A stretch of 44,528 nucleotides of DNA from a virus (IMGVR_UViG_3300036852_000252:1-44528), one strand, 5' to 3'. Positions 19,338 to 27,640 are shown, counted from the first letter of the stretch. The notes: generated from the letters alone by a model not told the origin. A program made the numbers and translations.

Positions 19338-21314
19338 TCAGACCTCCGTTGGCGTCTTCACAATCCTAAGCACCGGGTCGAGGAAACACTCGCATCCCTT
19401 GTGATCGCCGGGGAACCAGCCATGCACCTCTCCGTCGGTGTTGGCGAAACGACCGTCCTGCTCCTTATGCGGAAGGAAGGGAACGTCGCGATGAAGCGGA
19501 CCGTAGCGGAATCGCCAGTTCACCAACTGGACGCCGGACTTCTTCATGTCCCGAAGCGACAGCACACCCACGGCGAAGCCTTGCGGATCGGCGAAGGTCG
19601 GCGACGGTAATGCCGCGACCGTGGCCGTGCTGGAACCACCGGCCGTGGCGATGACCTGCCGCAGCAAGAGCACCGGAAGCGCGGGCATCTCGGCGTCGCT
19701 CTTGTCGAGGCTCTCGGTGACGTGGGCCGTCATCCCGTCGATGAGCATGTGAAGCGAGGCTTCGGCGGCTTGGTCCCACACCGGGCCGCGTGCGTCGATG
19801 CCGAGCTTGGTGAGGCTGGCTCTGGCCTCGGAGACCTCACGCTTCCACACCCGGCCGAGCCCTGCCATCGCATCGGCTACGCGCGCGGGGGCTCCGACGT
19901 CTTCGGAAGCGACCTTGCTCCGGGCGTGTTCGACCGCGATGGCCGCTGCGCCCTTGAGCGTCCCGAGCAACCCGACGTCGATGGCGACCAGTTGCCGGCT
20001 GAGTTCGTCGAGCGCTTCGGCTCGCGTGTCGTCGATGGCCGCCACGACCGGAGCCTTGCCGTTTCCGTTCGGTGTCGTCGAGGGAAGCGCCGGCGGTCCG
20101 ACGTCGGTCTGTCCGGTGCCTTGGGCGGGAAGCTGCGGGGCGGCCTGGTTCGCGTTGCCGGTCACGGCGAGCAGCAACGCGATGTCCTCGGCTGTAGCGA
20201 CGTCATCCTCATCCGCTCCGATCTGCTTGCGGAGATACATCGAGCCGACCACTCCCAGCCGATAAGCCTCGAAGGCATCAGCAACGGAAGACCGCCGGGC
20301 CAGGAGTTCCGAGGGGTCGGGTGTGACGACGATCTCGACCGCGCCGTCGATGGCGGCCATCATGGCCTTGGCGAGTATCTGACCGACCAAGAACCCCAGC
20401 GGTTCGACGTGGGCGCGGTAGTTCGACTCGTCCGACAGCCAAGCCGTCCAGTGGTTCACATCTGCGAACCCGAGCAACATCTCCGCCGGGATGTCGAGCT
20501 CGAGGGCCAGGTGCTTGATCTCGGCGTCGATGCGGTCCATCAGCTTCTCGTCGTAGGGCGATTCCAGGACGAGGTGCCGCCACTGCTCGATGGTCGAACC
20601 GGGTACGTCGACCTTCAGCGGAACCACGGCAGCCGCCGCGTACTCGTCTGCGATCGGGGCCTTGATGGAAGCTTCGAGCTTGGGGCCGAAGGGGTCGTCG
20701 TCGGGGAACTGCGCTTCCTTGGGGATGAGCAGGATTCCGCGCTGCGAGAGTCGGTTGCGGTCCTGCGACCGCGACAGGGCGCACTTCAGGCGGATGGACT
20801 CGGCGGTGTCGAGGGCTGAACGCACTGAGGAATCGACCTTGTCCGGGTCCTCGGGGTCGGACTGCATCCCGTAGACGATGATGTCGGCGGCGCGCAGCTT
20901 CTCTTTGCGGCGCGGTGTGGTGGAGGCGTAGACGATCCATTCGTCCTTCAGGCGTGCGTAGTAGGCATCACCCGCTACCTCGAAGAGAAGGGCCAGGCGC
21001 TTGGTCGCTTCCCTCGGCCCCAATGGCGAGGTGACGGCCTTCATCATCTGCTCGGCTTGCTCGGGCTCGACCTGCTCGCCGTTGACTTCGACGTTCCAGC
21101 CCAGCCGTCCGACCTGCTTCGCCTTGAACGTCGTGGGGTAGTGCAGGACGCCGAGGATGCGCCACAGACGCCAGGCGCGTTCCTGCCACTGCTCGGCCTG
21201 ACGGGGCATGCGTTCCAGGTCGGCCGTGGTGATGAGTTCGGCAGAGGCGGTCAGAGCCTGCGTCTCGGCAAGCTTGACGAAGCGGCCCGTCTTCGCGTCG
21301 CGTGCTCTGGTCAC
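19338..21314 (-). CDS. Portal protein fused to a MuF-like head morphogenesis domain, about 658 aa
   Basis: I place the start at GTG 21314, which overlaps the upstream stop (GTGA) and gives VTRARDAKTGRFVKLAE; the longer frame upstream is not needed. The portal region spans roughly residues 30-430 (WRILGVLHYPTTFKAKQVGRLGW; LDIPAEMLLGFADVNHWTAWLSDE). After a Pro/Gly linker a helical domain ends in WFPGDHKGCECFLDP, the Cys-His end of MuF-type proteins. Fusion of portal and MuF explains why no separate MuF gene is present. It forms the DNA entry ring of the head. Confidence 0.88.
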   Translation of the reverse strand: MTRARDAKTGRFVKLAETQALTASAELITTADLERMPRQAEQWQERAWRLWRILGVLHYPTTFKAKQVGRLGWNVEVNGEQVEPEQAEQMMKAVTSPLGPREATKRLALLFEVAGDAYYARLKDEWIVYASTTPRRKEKLRAADIIVYGMQSDPEDPDKVDSSVRSALDTAESIRLKCALSRSQDRNRLSQRGILLIPKEAQFPDDDPFGPKLEASIKAPIADEYAAAAVVPLKVDVPGSTIEQWRHLVLESPYDEKLMDRIDAEIKHLALELDIPAEMLLGFADVNHWTAWLSDESNYRAHVEPLGFLVGQILAKAMMAAIDGAVEIVVTPDPSELLARRSSVADAFEAYRLGVVGSMYLRKQIGADEDDVATAEDIALLLAVTGNANQAAPQLPAQGTGQTDVGPPALPSTTPNGNGKAPVVAAIDDTRAEALDELSRQLVAIDVGLLGTLKGAAAIAVEHARSKVASEDVGAPARVADAMAGLGRVWKREVSEARASLTKLGIDARGPVWDQAAEASLHMLIDGMTAHVTESLDKSDAEMPALPVLLLRQVIATAGGSSTATVAALPSPTFADPQGFAVGVLSLRDMKKSGVQLVNWRFRYGPLHRDVPFLPHKEQDGRFANTDGEVHGWFPGDHKGCECFLDPVLRIVKTPTEV

Positions 21315-21586
21315 GTATCCAACCTCGTCCCGATGAGCCCGACGACACAGGACACGGCCACAGCCCACAGCAGCCAGTGCGGACGCAGTACGACGAGCCA
21401 GCGATGCGTGGCGTAGACCGAGGCGACGGAAACATAACTGCCGAGGCACCATTCACAGCGGACGAGCTTCTGCAGGAATCCCGGCAGATGGGAGCGGATC
21501 GGTTCGGTGATGTCGTCTCGCCCAGCTAAACGCCAGACGCGATACGAAGCCAAGCTGAGCGCGACGAACAGCAGCGGAGCACTCAC
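21311..21586 (-). CDS. DUF1360-like membrane protein, 91 aa
   Basis: Three hydrophobic segments (APLLFVALSLASY; SYVSVASVYA; LLWAVAVSCVVGLI) flank the motif RCEWCLGSYVS, characteristic of DUF1360 proteins that occur beside portal genes in actinophages. GTG 21586 overlaps the upstream stop as GTGA; GTG 21607 is an alternative. Function unknown. Its place between terminase and portal is conserved in my experience of such phages. Confidence 0.75.
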   Translation of the reverse strand: MSAPLLFVALSLASYRVWRLAGRDDITEPIRSHLPGFLQKLVRCEWCLGSYVSVASVYATHRWLVVLRPHWLLWAVAVSCVVGLIGTRLDT

Positions 21587-21828
21587 GCCGGCACCGATCG
21601 CTGCCACGTCCCGATGAGCGCTGCCAGCACCTGCTTGCGCATCGTGTTCGTGGCTGCGCGTTCGATGGCGTCGGACAGAAGCTTCTCGGCCAAGGCAGTC
21701 GGCGAGGACCAGTCATAGGCCTTGGCCAGACCTTGCAGGCTGCGGTAGTGCGCCGCGTCGAGGTTCATGCGTACCTCGCGGCCGAGCATGACGGCGCGGT
21801 GGCCGTTGGGGACCAGGACGTCAGGCAT
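21583..21828 (-). CDS. Hypothetical protein, 81 aa
   Basis: Helical C-terminal half (SSPTALAEKLLSDAIERAATNTMRKQVLAALIGTW) after a short strand (GREVRMNLDAAHYRSLQGLAK). This strand-helix-helix layout resembles ribbon-helix-helix DNA-binding proteins, but the match is weak. It is coupled to its neighbours by short overlaps. Confidence 0.62.
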   Translation of the reverse strand: MPDVLVPNGHRAVMLGREVRMNLDAAHYRSLQGLAKAYDWSSPTALAEKLLSDAIERAATNTMRKQVLAALIGTWQRSVPA

Positions 21829-22111
21829 GGATGGACACCGCAGCCTTGATCTCGTCCAGGGTCAACGCAGCGAGCTTGGGGTCCTTCTTGCACGAGCACG
21901 TCGGGCGCATCACCTGCAAGGACTTCTCACCCACGCGCACCTTCCAGCCTCCGCCCCATCGCTTGGGCTCTGCGATGTCAGAGAACACGGCGATGTCGGA
22001 GGGCGAGCGCAGGACGTACAGCGTCCCGTCGTCGTAGATGACGCGTGCACCGAGGTTGCCGCGGTGCTTGATGAGTCCTTCCAGGCGAACGCCGTTGATG
22101 TCCAGTGACAC
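21821..22111 (-). CDS. Hypothetical protein with CSC motif, 96 aa
   Basis: GTG start directly after the short gap behind terminase. The body is beta-rich (GARVIYDDGTLYVL) with MRPTCSCKKDPK near the C-terminus. No family recognised. Confidence 0.65.
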   Translation of the reverse strand: MSLDINGVRLEGLIKHRGNLGARVIYDDGTLYVLRSPSDIAVFSDIAEPKRWGGGWKVRVGEKSLQVMRPTCSCKKDPKLAALTLDEIKAAVSIHA

Positions 22112-22149
22112 GCGCTAAGCGTAACGCGCCGTAAAGGCAGAACCGCGTT

Positions 22150-22169
22150 TCTAGAATCTAGAATCTAGA
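22150..22169. repeat. Three TCTAGA palindromes at 7-bp spacing
   Basis: TCTAGA occurs at 22150-22155, 22157-22162 and 22164-22169. The block lies in the 61-bp gap between the terminase stop and the next start. AT-rich tandem palindromes in a GC-rich genome stand out; they may be a protein-binding site, but nothing proves this. Confidence 0.6.
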
Positions 22170-22172
22170 TGG

Positions 22173-23531
22173 TCACCAGTCGGAGATGTGTCCCGAGGCC
22201 ACCGTGGCCGTGGCCGGGCCGCCGCTGCCCTCCATGAGTTCGGTCAGGGCCCACACCAACGCATCGAGGCGGTTGGGCGACCAGTCGTCACCCGGCACCC
22301 AGGTCGTGAGTTCGGTTTCGAGCTCGGCGAAGGTCCCGACGTGGTGGACCCTGTTCTGCTCGTAGACGGCAGAGACCGGCTCCGCTCGCTGCGCCTTGCC
22401 CCGCGATGCGTTGACGAGCTTCACGGGCACGGTCGGATCCGCCACGCGGATCGTGGACTCAACCATGGCCCCCCCGAAGTTGCGCTCTGCCGCAACGCGG
22501 TCACATTCGAGGTCGTGATACAGGTCGACGACGGAGCGTCCCCAGCGTTCAGGAGATGCCAGGAGGGACCGGTCGTCCAGCACTGCGTAGTGGGGACCTA
22601 GCTCGTTCTGCCTGCCGCACGGACACGGCGATTTGATGAGCCCGGCGGCGACGTTGCCGATCTCGTTGGCTCCACCGCTTGGGTCCACCCCCACGACGAC
22701 GCGCAGACAGAGGGGTTTCTCCTGCATCCGTCCGCGTTCGATCCAGACCCACAGCCATAAAGCCCCTTCCACCTCGCCCACGAGCTCTCCCTCAAGCTCC
22801 TGACGCCCTAGACGGGTTCCCTGGAACTTGGCCATGATGCGTCTGGCCCAATCCGGATCCAGGTTGTCAACGTTGTCGATGGTCCGAAGCCGGGTCTTGA
22901 CAACCGACGGATCGGCCTCGAGAAGCTTCACGAGGGGATGGCCCGCCTTGGGTGTTCCCGAGCAGACGATGCGCGCCGGCGGCATCCGGACGGCATACCG
23001 GATGGACTCTTCCCAGGCTCGCATCCCACCGACCCTCGGCATGAGCCCCGGCTCGTCCATCCACAGCCACCCGAGATTCTTCGACTGGATGTCGAATGCT
23101 CCGTCCTTGGTTCCGGCCGAGTAGATGACCGCTCCTGATCTCAGATAGAGCATGCCCTCGCCGCGGTTGTAGGTCTTGACGTAGGGGCCACCTTCCCCAC
23201 CAAGGATGCGCAAGATGCCCGATTCACCTTCGATGCAAACTGCGCGGGCATGGGCCTGAAACTTGGGCGCGACGATGCCACCATTCACATCGGGGAACTC
23301 GCGGACCCATGACGCAGCTATCTGCGCGGCAGACAGGGTCTTGCCGGAACCGCGTCCCCCACCTATCCATAAGGTTGAGTGGTCCCCTTCGGGCCATAGC
23401 TGCTCGGGACGAGCCCAGAACCCCCAATCGTTGAGAAGTGCTGCCGCTTCTTCGTCGGTGAGCTCAGCGAGAGCCTGTTTACGATCTTCCGGTGATAGAT
23501 CGGCCAGTCGTGACGCGAGGCTGTCGGTCAT
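22173..23531 (-). CDS. terL: Terminase large subunit, 452 aa
   Basis: Walker A GGGRGSGKT is at residues 57-65 and Walker B LGWLWMDEP at about 153-161. A motif-III-type CSGTPKAG follows. The nuclease half contains VVVGVDPSGG and a C-terminal DALVWALTELM, with acidic residues placed as in RNase-H-like terminase nucleases. It pumps DNA into the head through the portal. ATGA overlap with the small subunit upstream. Confidence 0.95.
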   Translation of the reverse strand: MTDSLASRLADLSPEDRKQALAELTDEEAAALLNDWGFWARPEQLWPEGDHSTLWIGGGRGSGKTLSAAQIAASWVREFPDVNGGIVAPKFQAHARAVCIEGESGILRILGGEGGPYVKTYNRGEGMLYLRSGAVIYSAGTKDGAFDIQSKNLGWLWMDEPGLMPRVGGMRAWEESIRYAVRMPPARIVCSGTPKAGHPLVKLLEADPSVVKTRLRTIDNVDNLDPDWARRIMAKFQGTRLGRQELEGELVGEVEGALWLWVWIERGRMQEKPLCLRVVVGVDPSGGANEIGNVAAGLIKSPCPCGRQNELGPHYAVLDDRSLLASPERWGRSVVDLYHDLECDRVAAERNFGGAMVESTIRVADPTVPVKLVNASRGKAQRAEPVSAVYEQNRVHHVGTFAELETELTTWVPGDDWSPNRLDALVWALTELMEGSGGPATATVASGHISDW

Positions 23532-24028
23532 TCACCTGATGCGCGTTCCACACGTCGAGATGCCAGCTCGTCCACCACCCCTTCGAGTTTCCGGCGAGGC
23601 GACTGGATGACCTCCCCGCGCGACGTGGATTCGCCCATCTCGAGGCGATGCGCCTTCATAGCGATATCCGCAGCTTGGATGAGTGCCAACGCATCCCGGC
23701 CCCCGGACACGAACACGCCTTCCTTCACTTCGATGAGACCTTCCGCCAGTGCCGCTGCCTGCTCCCCGAAGGTTTCTACGTAGTCCAGGAACTTCTCAGC
23801 GATGACGGCGCGCTTGACCGCGATCCGTTCGCTGCGGAACTTGCGCGCTGCTTCGGTATCGGCCAGACGGTCCGAATGTCCGGTCATCCCTGCTGCTGCG
23901 GCCCAATCGTGCAGGGTGGAGGCTGGTACGCCTGTTGCTTTGTGTACGTCGTAGTAGCTCTGCTCGGGATCGGACAGCAGGCGGAGGGCTTCGGCCTTCA
24001 CTTCCTCTGACCAGATGTGACGTCCCAT
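23528..24028 (-). CDS. terS: Terminase small subunit, 166 aa
   Basis: The N-terminal helix-turn-helix (WSEEVKAEALRLL, SYYDVHKATGVPASTLHDWAA) fits DNA recognition. The central helical region (AVIAEKFLDYVETFGEQAAAL, DALALIQAADIAMKAHRL) fits oligomerisation. Position directly before terL confirms the role: it should bind the packaging site and present DNA to TerL. Confidence 0.88.
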   Translation of the reverse strand: MGRHIWSEEVKAEALRLLSDPEQSYYDVHKATGVPASTLHDWAAAAGMTGHSDRLADTEAARKFRSERIAVKRAVIAEKFLDYVETFGEQAAALAEGLIEVKEGVFVSGGRDALALIQAADIAMKAHRLEMGESTSRGEVIQSPRRKLEGVVDELASRRVERASGE

Positions 24029-24096
24029 CGGTCCAGCCTAAGCCCTGTCTTCTGGGGAGTCGGCCGATTTGTCATTCGAACCTGAGTGCATGACGC

Positions 24097-24594
24097 TCAA
24101 CTCCGTGCCTCATCGATGTCGATGATCTCGGCTTCTGTCGTGCTACCCGGTAGAAGCGGCGGCATGTCCACCATCGCGGCAGTCAGTTGCGGCGTCACCC
24201 ACTCAGCGAACGTCTGCCCTGTTGGCAGCACCATGTGAGACAGGAACGCCTCGTCGAGCGTCTCGATGCCACTCTCAACGGCTTCGAGCTTCGCCTTGAT
24301 AACGAGATAGAGCGCGCGCCAGCGGCGACGGACCTCCTGAGCCCACGCCTTGTCGCGCTGGATATCGGTCCGCTTCTCCCGCCCGTAGCGACCCTGCTTG
24401 TACGCGAAGTCGGCACCGCCGGGGATCGAGATCATGAATCGGACGCGGCGGTCCTTCAGGTCGAACATCACGGCAGCACGTCCGGGCTCAGTCATGTAGG
24501 CGAACCGTTCGGCTCCGTAGCGCGTGAGGACCTGCTCGATGTCCGCGCGCGACTTCTCGGGACTGACGGTCGTCGTCTCGGCGTAGGGGCTCAC
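24097..24594 (-). CDS. Conserved actinophage hypothetical protein, 165 aa
   Basis: GTG start overlapping the upstream stop. The sequence has GAERFAYMTEPGRAAVMFDLKDRRVRFMI, then a helical region (RRRWRALYLVIKAKLEAVESGIETLDEAFL) and GQTFAEWVTPQL. Proteins of this shape are frequent before terminase genes in actinophages, but their role is unknown. Confidence 0.75.
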   Translation of the reverse strand: MSPYAETTTVSPEKSRADIEQVLTRYGAERFAYMTEPGRAAVMFDLKDRRVRFMISIPGGADFAYKQGRYGREKRTDIQRDKAWAQEVRRRWRALYLVIKAKLEAVESGIETLDEAFLSHMVLPTGQTFAEWVTPQLTAAMVDMPPLLPGSTTEAEIIDIDEARS

Positions 24595-24842
24595 CCGTCA
24601 CCGTCCTGACCAACGGAGGCACGAGCCGGTGGAAGCGCCAGCATCTTGCTCTGCACGCGCCCGAGATCGGGAATCCATCTCCGAATCACGTCGATCACAT
24701 CCGGCGCACACTCGGAGCAGAAGTGGGCCTTGTTGTCGATGAGCGGCATCCGGTTCAGTTCGAGGGTGAGCCAACCCGTATCGACGTAGCCCTCTCGGAC
24801 GACACCGCAGGCATCGCACTTGGTCGCCGTTACCTGTGTCAC
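24591..24842 (-). CDS. Small zinc-ribbon-like protein, 83 aa
   Basis: Two Cys pairs (CDACG at residues 9-13 and CSECAPD near 38) would bind one zinc ion. GTG 24842 overlaps the upstream stop (GTGA). Function unknown; it may bind nucleic acid or protein. Confidence 0.7.
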   Translation of the reverse strand: MTQVTATKCDACGVVREGYVDTGWLTLELNRMPLIDNKAHFCSECAPDVIDVIRRWIPDLGRVQSKMLALPPARASVGQDGDG

Positions 24843-24988
24843 CCGTCACCCTCCGAACCAGGGGACGCGAACAGCCATCGCACGGCACGCTCGAATCCAA
24901 GAACCGGGTCGAAGATGCAGAGTGCAGCGATGTAGCACAACCCGACGACGAGAAGAACGAGGCAGCAAATAATGATTACTGTGCTCAT
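24839..24988 (-). CDS. Small membrane protein, 49 aa
   Basis: The ATG at 24988 is the start codon provided by the last junction repeat. The N-terminal segment STVIIICCLVLLVVGLCYIAA is one clear membrane helix, followed by an amphipathic tail. It ends without the DQESDA tail and so marks the downstream border of the repeat-linked gene train. Confidence 0.75.
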   Translation of the reverse strand: MSTVIIICCLVLLVVGLCYIAALCIFDPVLGFERAVRWLFASPGSEGDG

Positions 24989-25170
24989 GCGTCCGACTCC
25001 TGGTCCGCAGCCCTAGCGGCACGTAGCTTCACCAGCACGGCATCCCAACCAGTTCGCAGGCTGACCATCGCGGGACACCCCTCTAACTTGCAGTCCTGAT
25101 CGAGTTCAAGATGAGCCTCGATGCCGTCCTCGATGGCGAGCAGGTCATCGACCAACGATTCAAGGCTCAT
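24985..25170 (-). CDS. Repeat-linked small protein, 61 aa (DQESDA tail)
   Basis: Starts MSLESLVDDLLAIEDG; helical and acidic with two Cys (DCKLEGC). The ATG comes from the variant repeat at 25167 and the tail from the perfect repeat at 24985. No family recognised. Confidence 0.8.
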   Translation of the reverse strand: MSLESLVDDLLAIEDGIEAHLELDQDCKLEGCPAMVSLRTGWDAVLVKLRAARAADQESDA

Positions 25171-25349
25171 GATGCGTCCGACTCCTGGCCCGACTTGCGG
25201 CGTCGAACCCCCGGCGGCTGCTCGTACTCGGGGTGCCGCGCCAGCATGTGCCGGTCGTAGTTGCATGGTCTGACCTTCTTGTCGCAGTACGGGCACGGCC
25301 AAGTCTCTCTAGCAGCGCGTCGGGCTCCATTGACCGTGAAGGGGCTCAT
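25167..25349 (-). CDS. Repeat-linked zinc-finger protein, 60 aa (GQESDAS tail)
   Basis: Contains CPYCDKKVRPCNYDRHMLARH, a C2H2-like finger (two Cys, then His-x4-His). It may bind DNA. Its 3' junction is a variant repeat with three extra bases, so the tail has one more residue (Ser) and the next ATG shifts accordingly. Confidence 0.82.
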   Translation of the reverse strand: MSPFTVNGARRAARETWPCPYCDKKVRPCNYDRHMLARHPEYEQPPGVRRRKSGQESDAS

Positions 25350-25828
25350 GCGTCCGACTCCTGGTCACCCACGTCATCGAGCAGGACCCCCAACCCATCA
25401 TGGAGACTGCGCACGCGGCGCACAACGAATGGTGGTTTAGGTAGGTCGAACACGGATTCCAGCACCGCCCTAGCGATATGGTCCGCGTTCGTCGCCATCG
25501 CTGGCGTACACCACGGAATACGCCGAATGGCCTCGGCGGCAGCTTCGACCTCGGCCTCGACAAGCTGTCGAACTGCCGGGTCTACGGTAGGACACTTCGG
25601 GCAATACTCATCGACCTTGGTGCCGTGCTTGCAGTAGTGCCGAGTCATTCCAATCTCCTGGTTTCGCTTGGGACAAGGCTTCGCTCCTAATGCCTGCGCC
25701 GTCCAAGCCTCACGGCCACATAGGGGACATCGAACCGTCCATGAGCGACCGGATTGCTTGCCGACTGGGGACCCGATGCGTGGTCCCCACGCTCGGATAT
25801 GCCCGCTTTTGCTGGGACGGTGGCTCAT
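25346..25828 (-). CDS. Repeat-linked protein, 160 aa, likely fusion of two cassettes (DQESDA tail)
   Basis: Residues 1-60 carry CPLCGRE and CPKRNQE; residues 61-160 begin MTRHYCKHGTKVDEYCPKC, a second zinc-binding motif. The seam at residues 56-61 (RNQEIGM) is encoded by AACCAGGAGATTGGAATGA, which is the junction repeat with two bases missing: the stop is lost and the next ATG comes into frame. Either one 160-residue fusion is made, or the inner ATG (25648), which keeps AGGAG six bases upstream, still starts the second protein. Confidence 0.8.
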   Translation of the reverse strand: MSHRPSKSGHIRAWGPRIGSPVGKQSGRSWTVRCPLCGREAWTAQALGAKPCPKRNQEIGMTRHYCKHGTKVDEYCPKCPTVDPAVRQLVEAEVEAAAEAIRRIPWCTPAMATNADHIARAVLESVFDLPKPPFVVRRVRSLHDGLGVLLDDVGDQESDA

Positions 25829-26007
25829 ACGTCTGGCTCCTGGTCATCCAGGCGCGCTTCCTTCAAGGCAACAAGCCAAGCTGCCGCCCAACACCGCCGA
25901 CATTGCCACCACCCATGAGTTCCGAGAAGGTCGCAATCCTGCTGACGAACATACTCAGCGAATGATTTGGCCTTGCCGACCAGGGAACGTTCGGTTTGCG
26001 TGTTCAT
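25825..26007 (-). CDS. Repeat-linked small protein, 60 aa (DQEPDV tail)
   Basis: Contains CDLLGTHGWWQCRRCWAAAW, a Trp/Cys-rich motif that may bind zinc. The 3' junction is a variant repeat with three mismatches, changing the tail to DQEPDV while keeping the AGGAG, the stop and the ATGA overlap. Confidence 0.8.
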   Translation of the reverse strand: MNTQTERSLVGKAKSFAEYVRQQDCDLLGTHGWWQCRRCWAAAWLVALKEARLDDQEPDV

Positions 26008-26192
26008 GCGTCCGACTCCTGGTCACTCACCCGGCGCTTCGCAAGAGCAACTCCGAGTTCGAGCGTGTCGTGGACGACCTGCGCCCGTGCTTCATCAAGC
26101 ATCGCAAGTGTCCGAAGAAGCTGCGCTACGGCGTCCAGGTCACGAGCCTTCAAAGCATTAGCGATGGCGACTTCGATGTCATCGAGCGTCAT
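26004..26192 (-). CDS. Repeat-linked helical protein, 62 aa (DQESDA tail)
   Basis: All-helical small protein (MTLDDIEVAIANALKARD, QLLRTLAMLDEARAQVVHDTL). Both ends are perfect junction repeats. No family recognised. Confidence 0.8.
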   Translation of the reverse strand: MTLDDIEVAIANALKARDLDAVAQLLRTLAMLDEARAQVVHDTLELGVALAKRRVSDQESDA

Positions 26193-26455
26193 GCGTCCGA
26201 CTCCTGGTCACTCACACGCCAGACCATCGCTCCGCACTCCCGGTCAAGGATTGCAACCACGTCGGCGAGGCGAGCATTCCGGTAGTCCCCGTCCTTTTCG
26301 TCCCATATGAACAAGCCAACGATGATCCCGTCGTCGCGTGGCTGTCGCTGTCGGGCACCGTGGGGAATGACACGCAAACCCTGCTTCGACATCTCGGCGG
26401 CGTAGATGATGTCTTCAGCCATGCCGACAGTCACGTCTGGAAACTCAAGTCTCAT
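26189..26455 (-). CDS. Repeat-linked protein, 88 aa (DQESDA tail)
   Basis: Mixed alpha/beta sequence (GLRVIPHGAR, GIIVGLFIWDEKDGDYRNARLADVVAIL). The context before the tail (RRVS/WRVS-DQESDA) is like that of its neighbour at 26004, so the shared sequence extends a few bases beyond the core here. Function unknown. Confidence 0.8.
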   Translation of the reverse strand: MRLEFPDVTVGMAEDIIYAAEMSKQGLRVIPHGARQRQPRDDGIIVGLFIWDEKDGDYRNARLADVVAILDRECGAMVWRVSDQESDA

Positions 26456-26775
26456 GCGTCCGACTCCTGGTCACCCGCCGATTGCGCCTCATGTGCGCGT
26501 TGGGCCGCGAACGCGAGGTCCATCTCCCGTGTATCAGGCAGGCCCGCCTGTTCAGCGGTAGCGAGCGCGAGTTCGGCGTCCGCTGAGCGGCCCCACGAGA
26601 ACATCAAGGCAGCGGTGTGGACCATGATCGGATCAGCGCTCTCGTCAGGCTCGGCTAGAACGATGAGGCCAAAGTCGCTGACCGGGCGGTCCCGCAGCGT
26701 GTCCCATGCCTCAAACTGGTTCGACGCCCGGACGTACTCGTTGATGCACTTGGTCGTGACGTGCCAGGTTTTCAC
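26452..26775 (-). CDS. Repeat-linked protein, 107 aa (DQESDA tail)
   Basis: The N-terminus MKTWHVTTKCINEYVRASNQFEAWDTLRDR reads as a compact alpha/beta domain, as in small proteins with a 'strand-helix, EAWDTL' pattern; the rest is helical. It starts from an ordinary site (its upstream gene lacks the tail) and ends with a perfect repeat. Confidence 0.8.
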   Translation of the reverse strand: MKTWHVTTKCINEYVRASNQFEAWDTLRDRPVSDFGLIVLAEPDESADPIMVHTAALMFSWGRSADAELALATAEQAGLPDTREMDLAFAAQRAHEAQSAGDQESDA

Positions 26776-27065
26776 GCGGCCCCCTTGAGATCGCTAGCCC
26801 TCAGTCTCGGCGCAGTCCAACCGAGCGCACGCACGGCTCGCTTGACGGCTTCCCAGGTATCCGCCTCCACCTCAATCCAAATAGACCATCGCGTGTTATT
26901 CGTTCGGTTGAACGCCGCGAGAAGCAGGCCCTCGTACCGACCGCTTCGGTTCACCCACCACAGGCCGTCACCGGGCGACCAGACAGAGGCTCTTGCTGGC
27001 GACCGCGTAATCTTCACGGTCGCCGTGCCGACATATCCGTCTGCGATTGTCCGTATCTTCATCAT
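26772..27065 (-). CDS. Small protein, 97 aa, started by a junction repeat but without the tail
   Basis: The ATG lies in the perfect repeat at 27062, but the protein ends LRASDLKGAA; no repeat is present at its 3' junction. It contains SVWSPGDGLWWVNRSGRYEG and WSIWIEVEADTWEAVKRA. The overlap with the next gene remains ATGA, so the missing repeat does not alter coupling. Confidence 0.78.
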   Translation of the reverse strand: MMKIRTIADGYVGTATVKITRSPARASVWSPGDGLWWVNRSGRYEGLLLAAFNRTNNTRWSIWIEVEADTWEAVKRAVRALGWTAPRLRASDLKGAA

Positions 27066-27640
27066 GCGTCCGACTCCTGGTCACCCGCTGGAGGATTCTG
27101 CTTCTCGAACACGGAGAACATTCGTGTCGTACGGAGGAAGCCCGTCACGACCGCGATCAGCCCGACGAGCTTCCAGTCCTTGCGTCGATAAGACGGGTAG
27201 TAGGTGTGAAGCATCCCGAGATGCGCTCCCGGCTTGAGGACGCGGCGAAACTCCCTCATGGCGAGGTTCATCGGGAAGGGTTTGCAGCCGTACTTCGCGC
27301 TGTCCTCAGGTGTGTACGGAGGATCTGAAAGAACGAGGTCGAACGACTCGTCAGCGAAGGGAAGTGCGGCTACGTCGGCCTGGATGGCTGGCTTCCGGAC
27401 ACCGTCAACGACACGGTCCACCGTGATTCCGGTGTCGATTCGTCCAGAGGGTGCGTGTAGGACGCGAACGGCGTCTGGGAAAAGGGCCAACGCTCTCTTG
27501 AGAAAGGTTGGCGGGTATTGACCGTGAAGTTCCACGCGATCCCAGCTCGTACCGCAGTACCAGACTCCATAGGTCCACCCCTTGTCTTCAACCGTGATTG
27601 GATACTTGGGGAACGCTTCATTCACCGCTGAGGCCCTCAT
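27062..27640 (-). CDS. SAM-dependent methyltransferase (DNA-methylase-like), 192 aa (DQESDA tail)
   Basis: The catalytic motif DPPY is at residues 106-109 (SFDLVLSDPPYTPED), followed by REFRRVLKPGAHLGMLH, the class I methyltransferase strand-helix-strand. DPPY is the amino-methyltransferase (N6-adenine or N4-cytosine) motif. The N-terminal SAM-binding glycine loop is not obvious. It could protect phage DNA from host restriction. The junction tail follows PPAG and is probably a flexible appendage. Confidence 0.82.
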   Translation of the reverse strand: MRASAVNEAFPKYPITVEDKGWTYGVWYCGTSWDRVELHGQYPPTFLKRALALFPDAVRVLHAPSGRIDTGITVDRVVDGVRKPAIQADVAALPFADESFDLVLSDPPYTPEDSAKYGCKPFPMNLAMREFRRVLKPGAHLGMLHTYYPSYRRKDWKLVGLIAVVTGFLRTTRMFSVFEKQNPPAGDQESDA

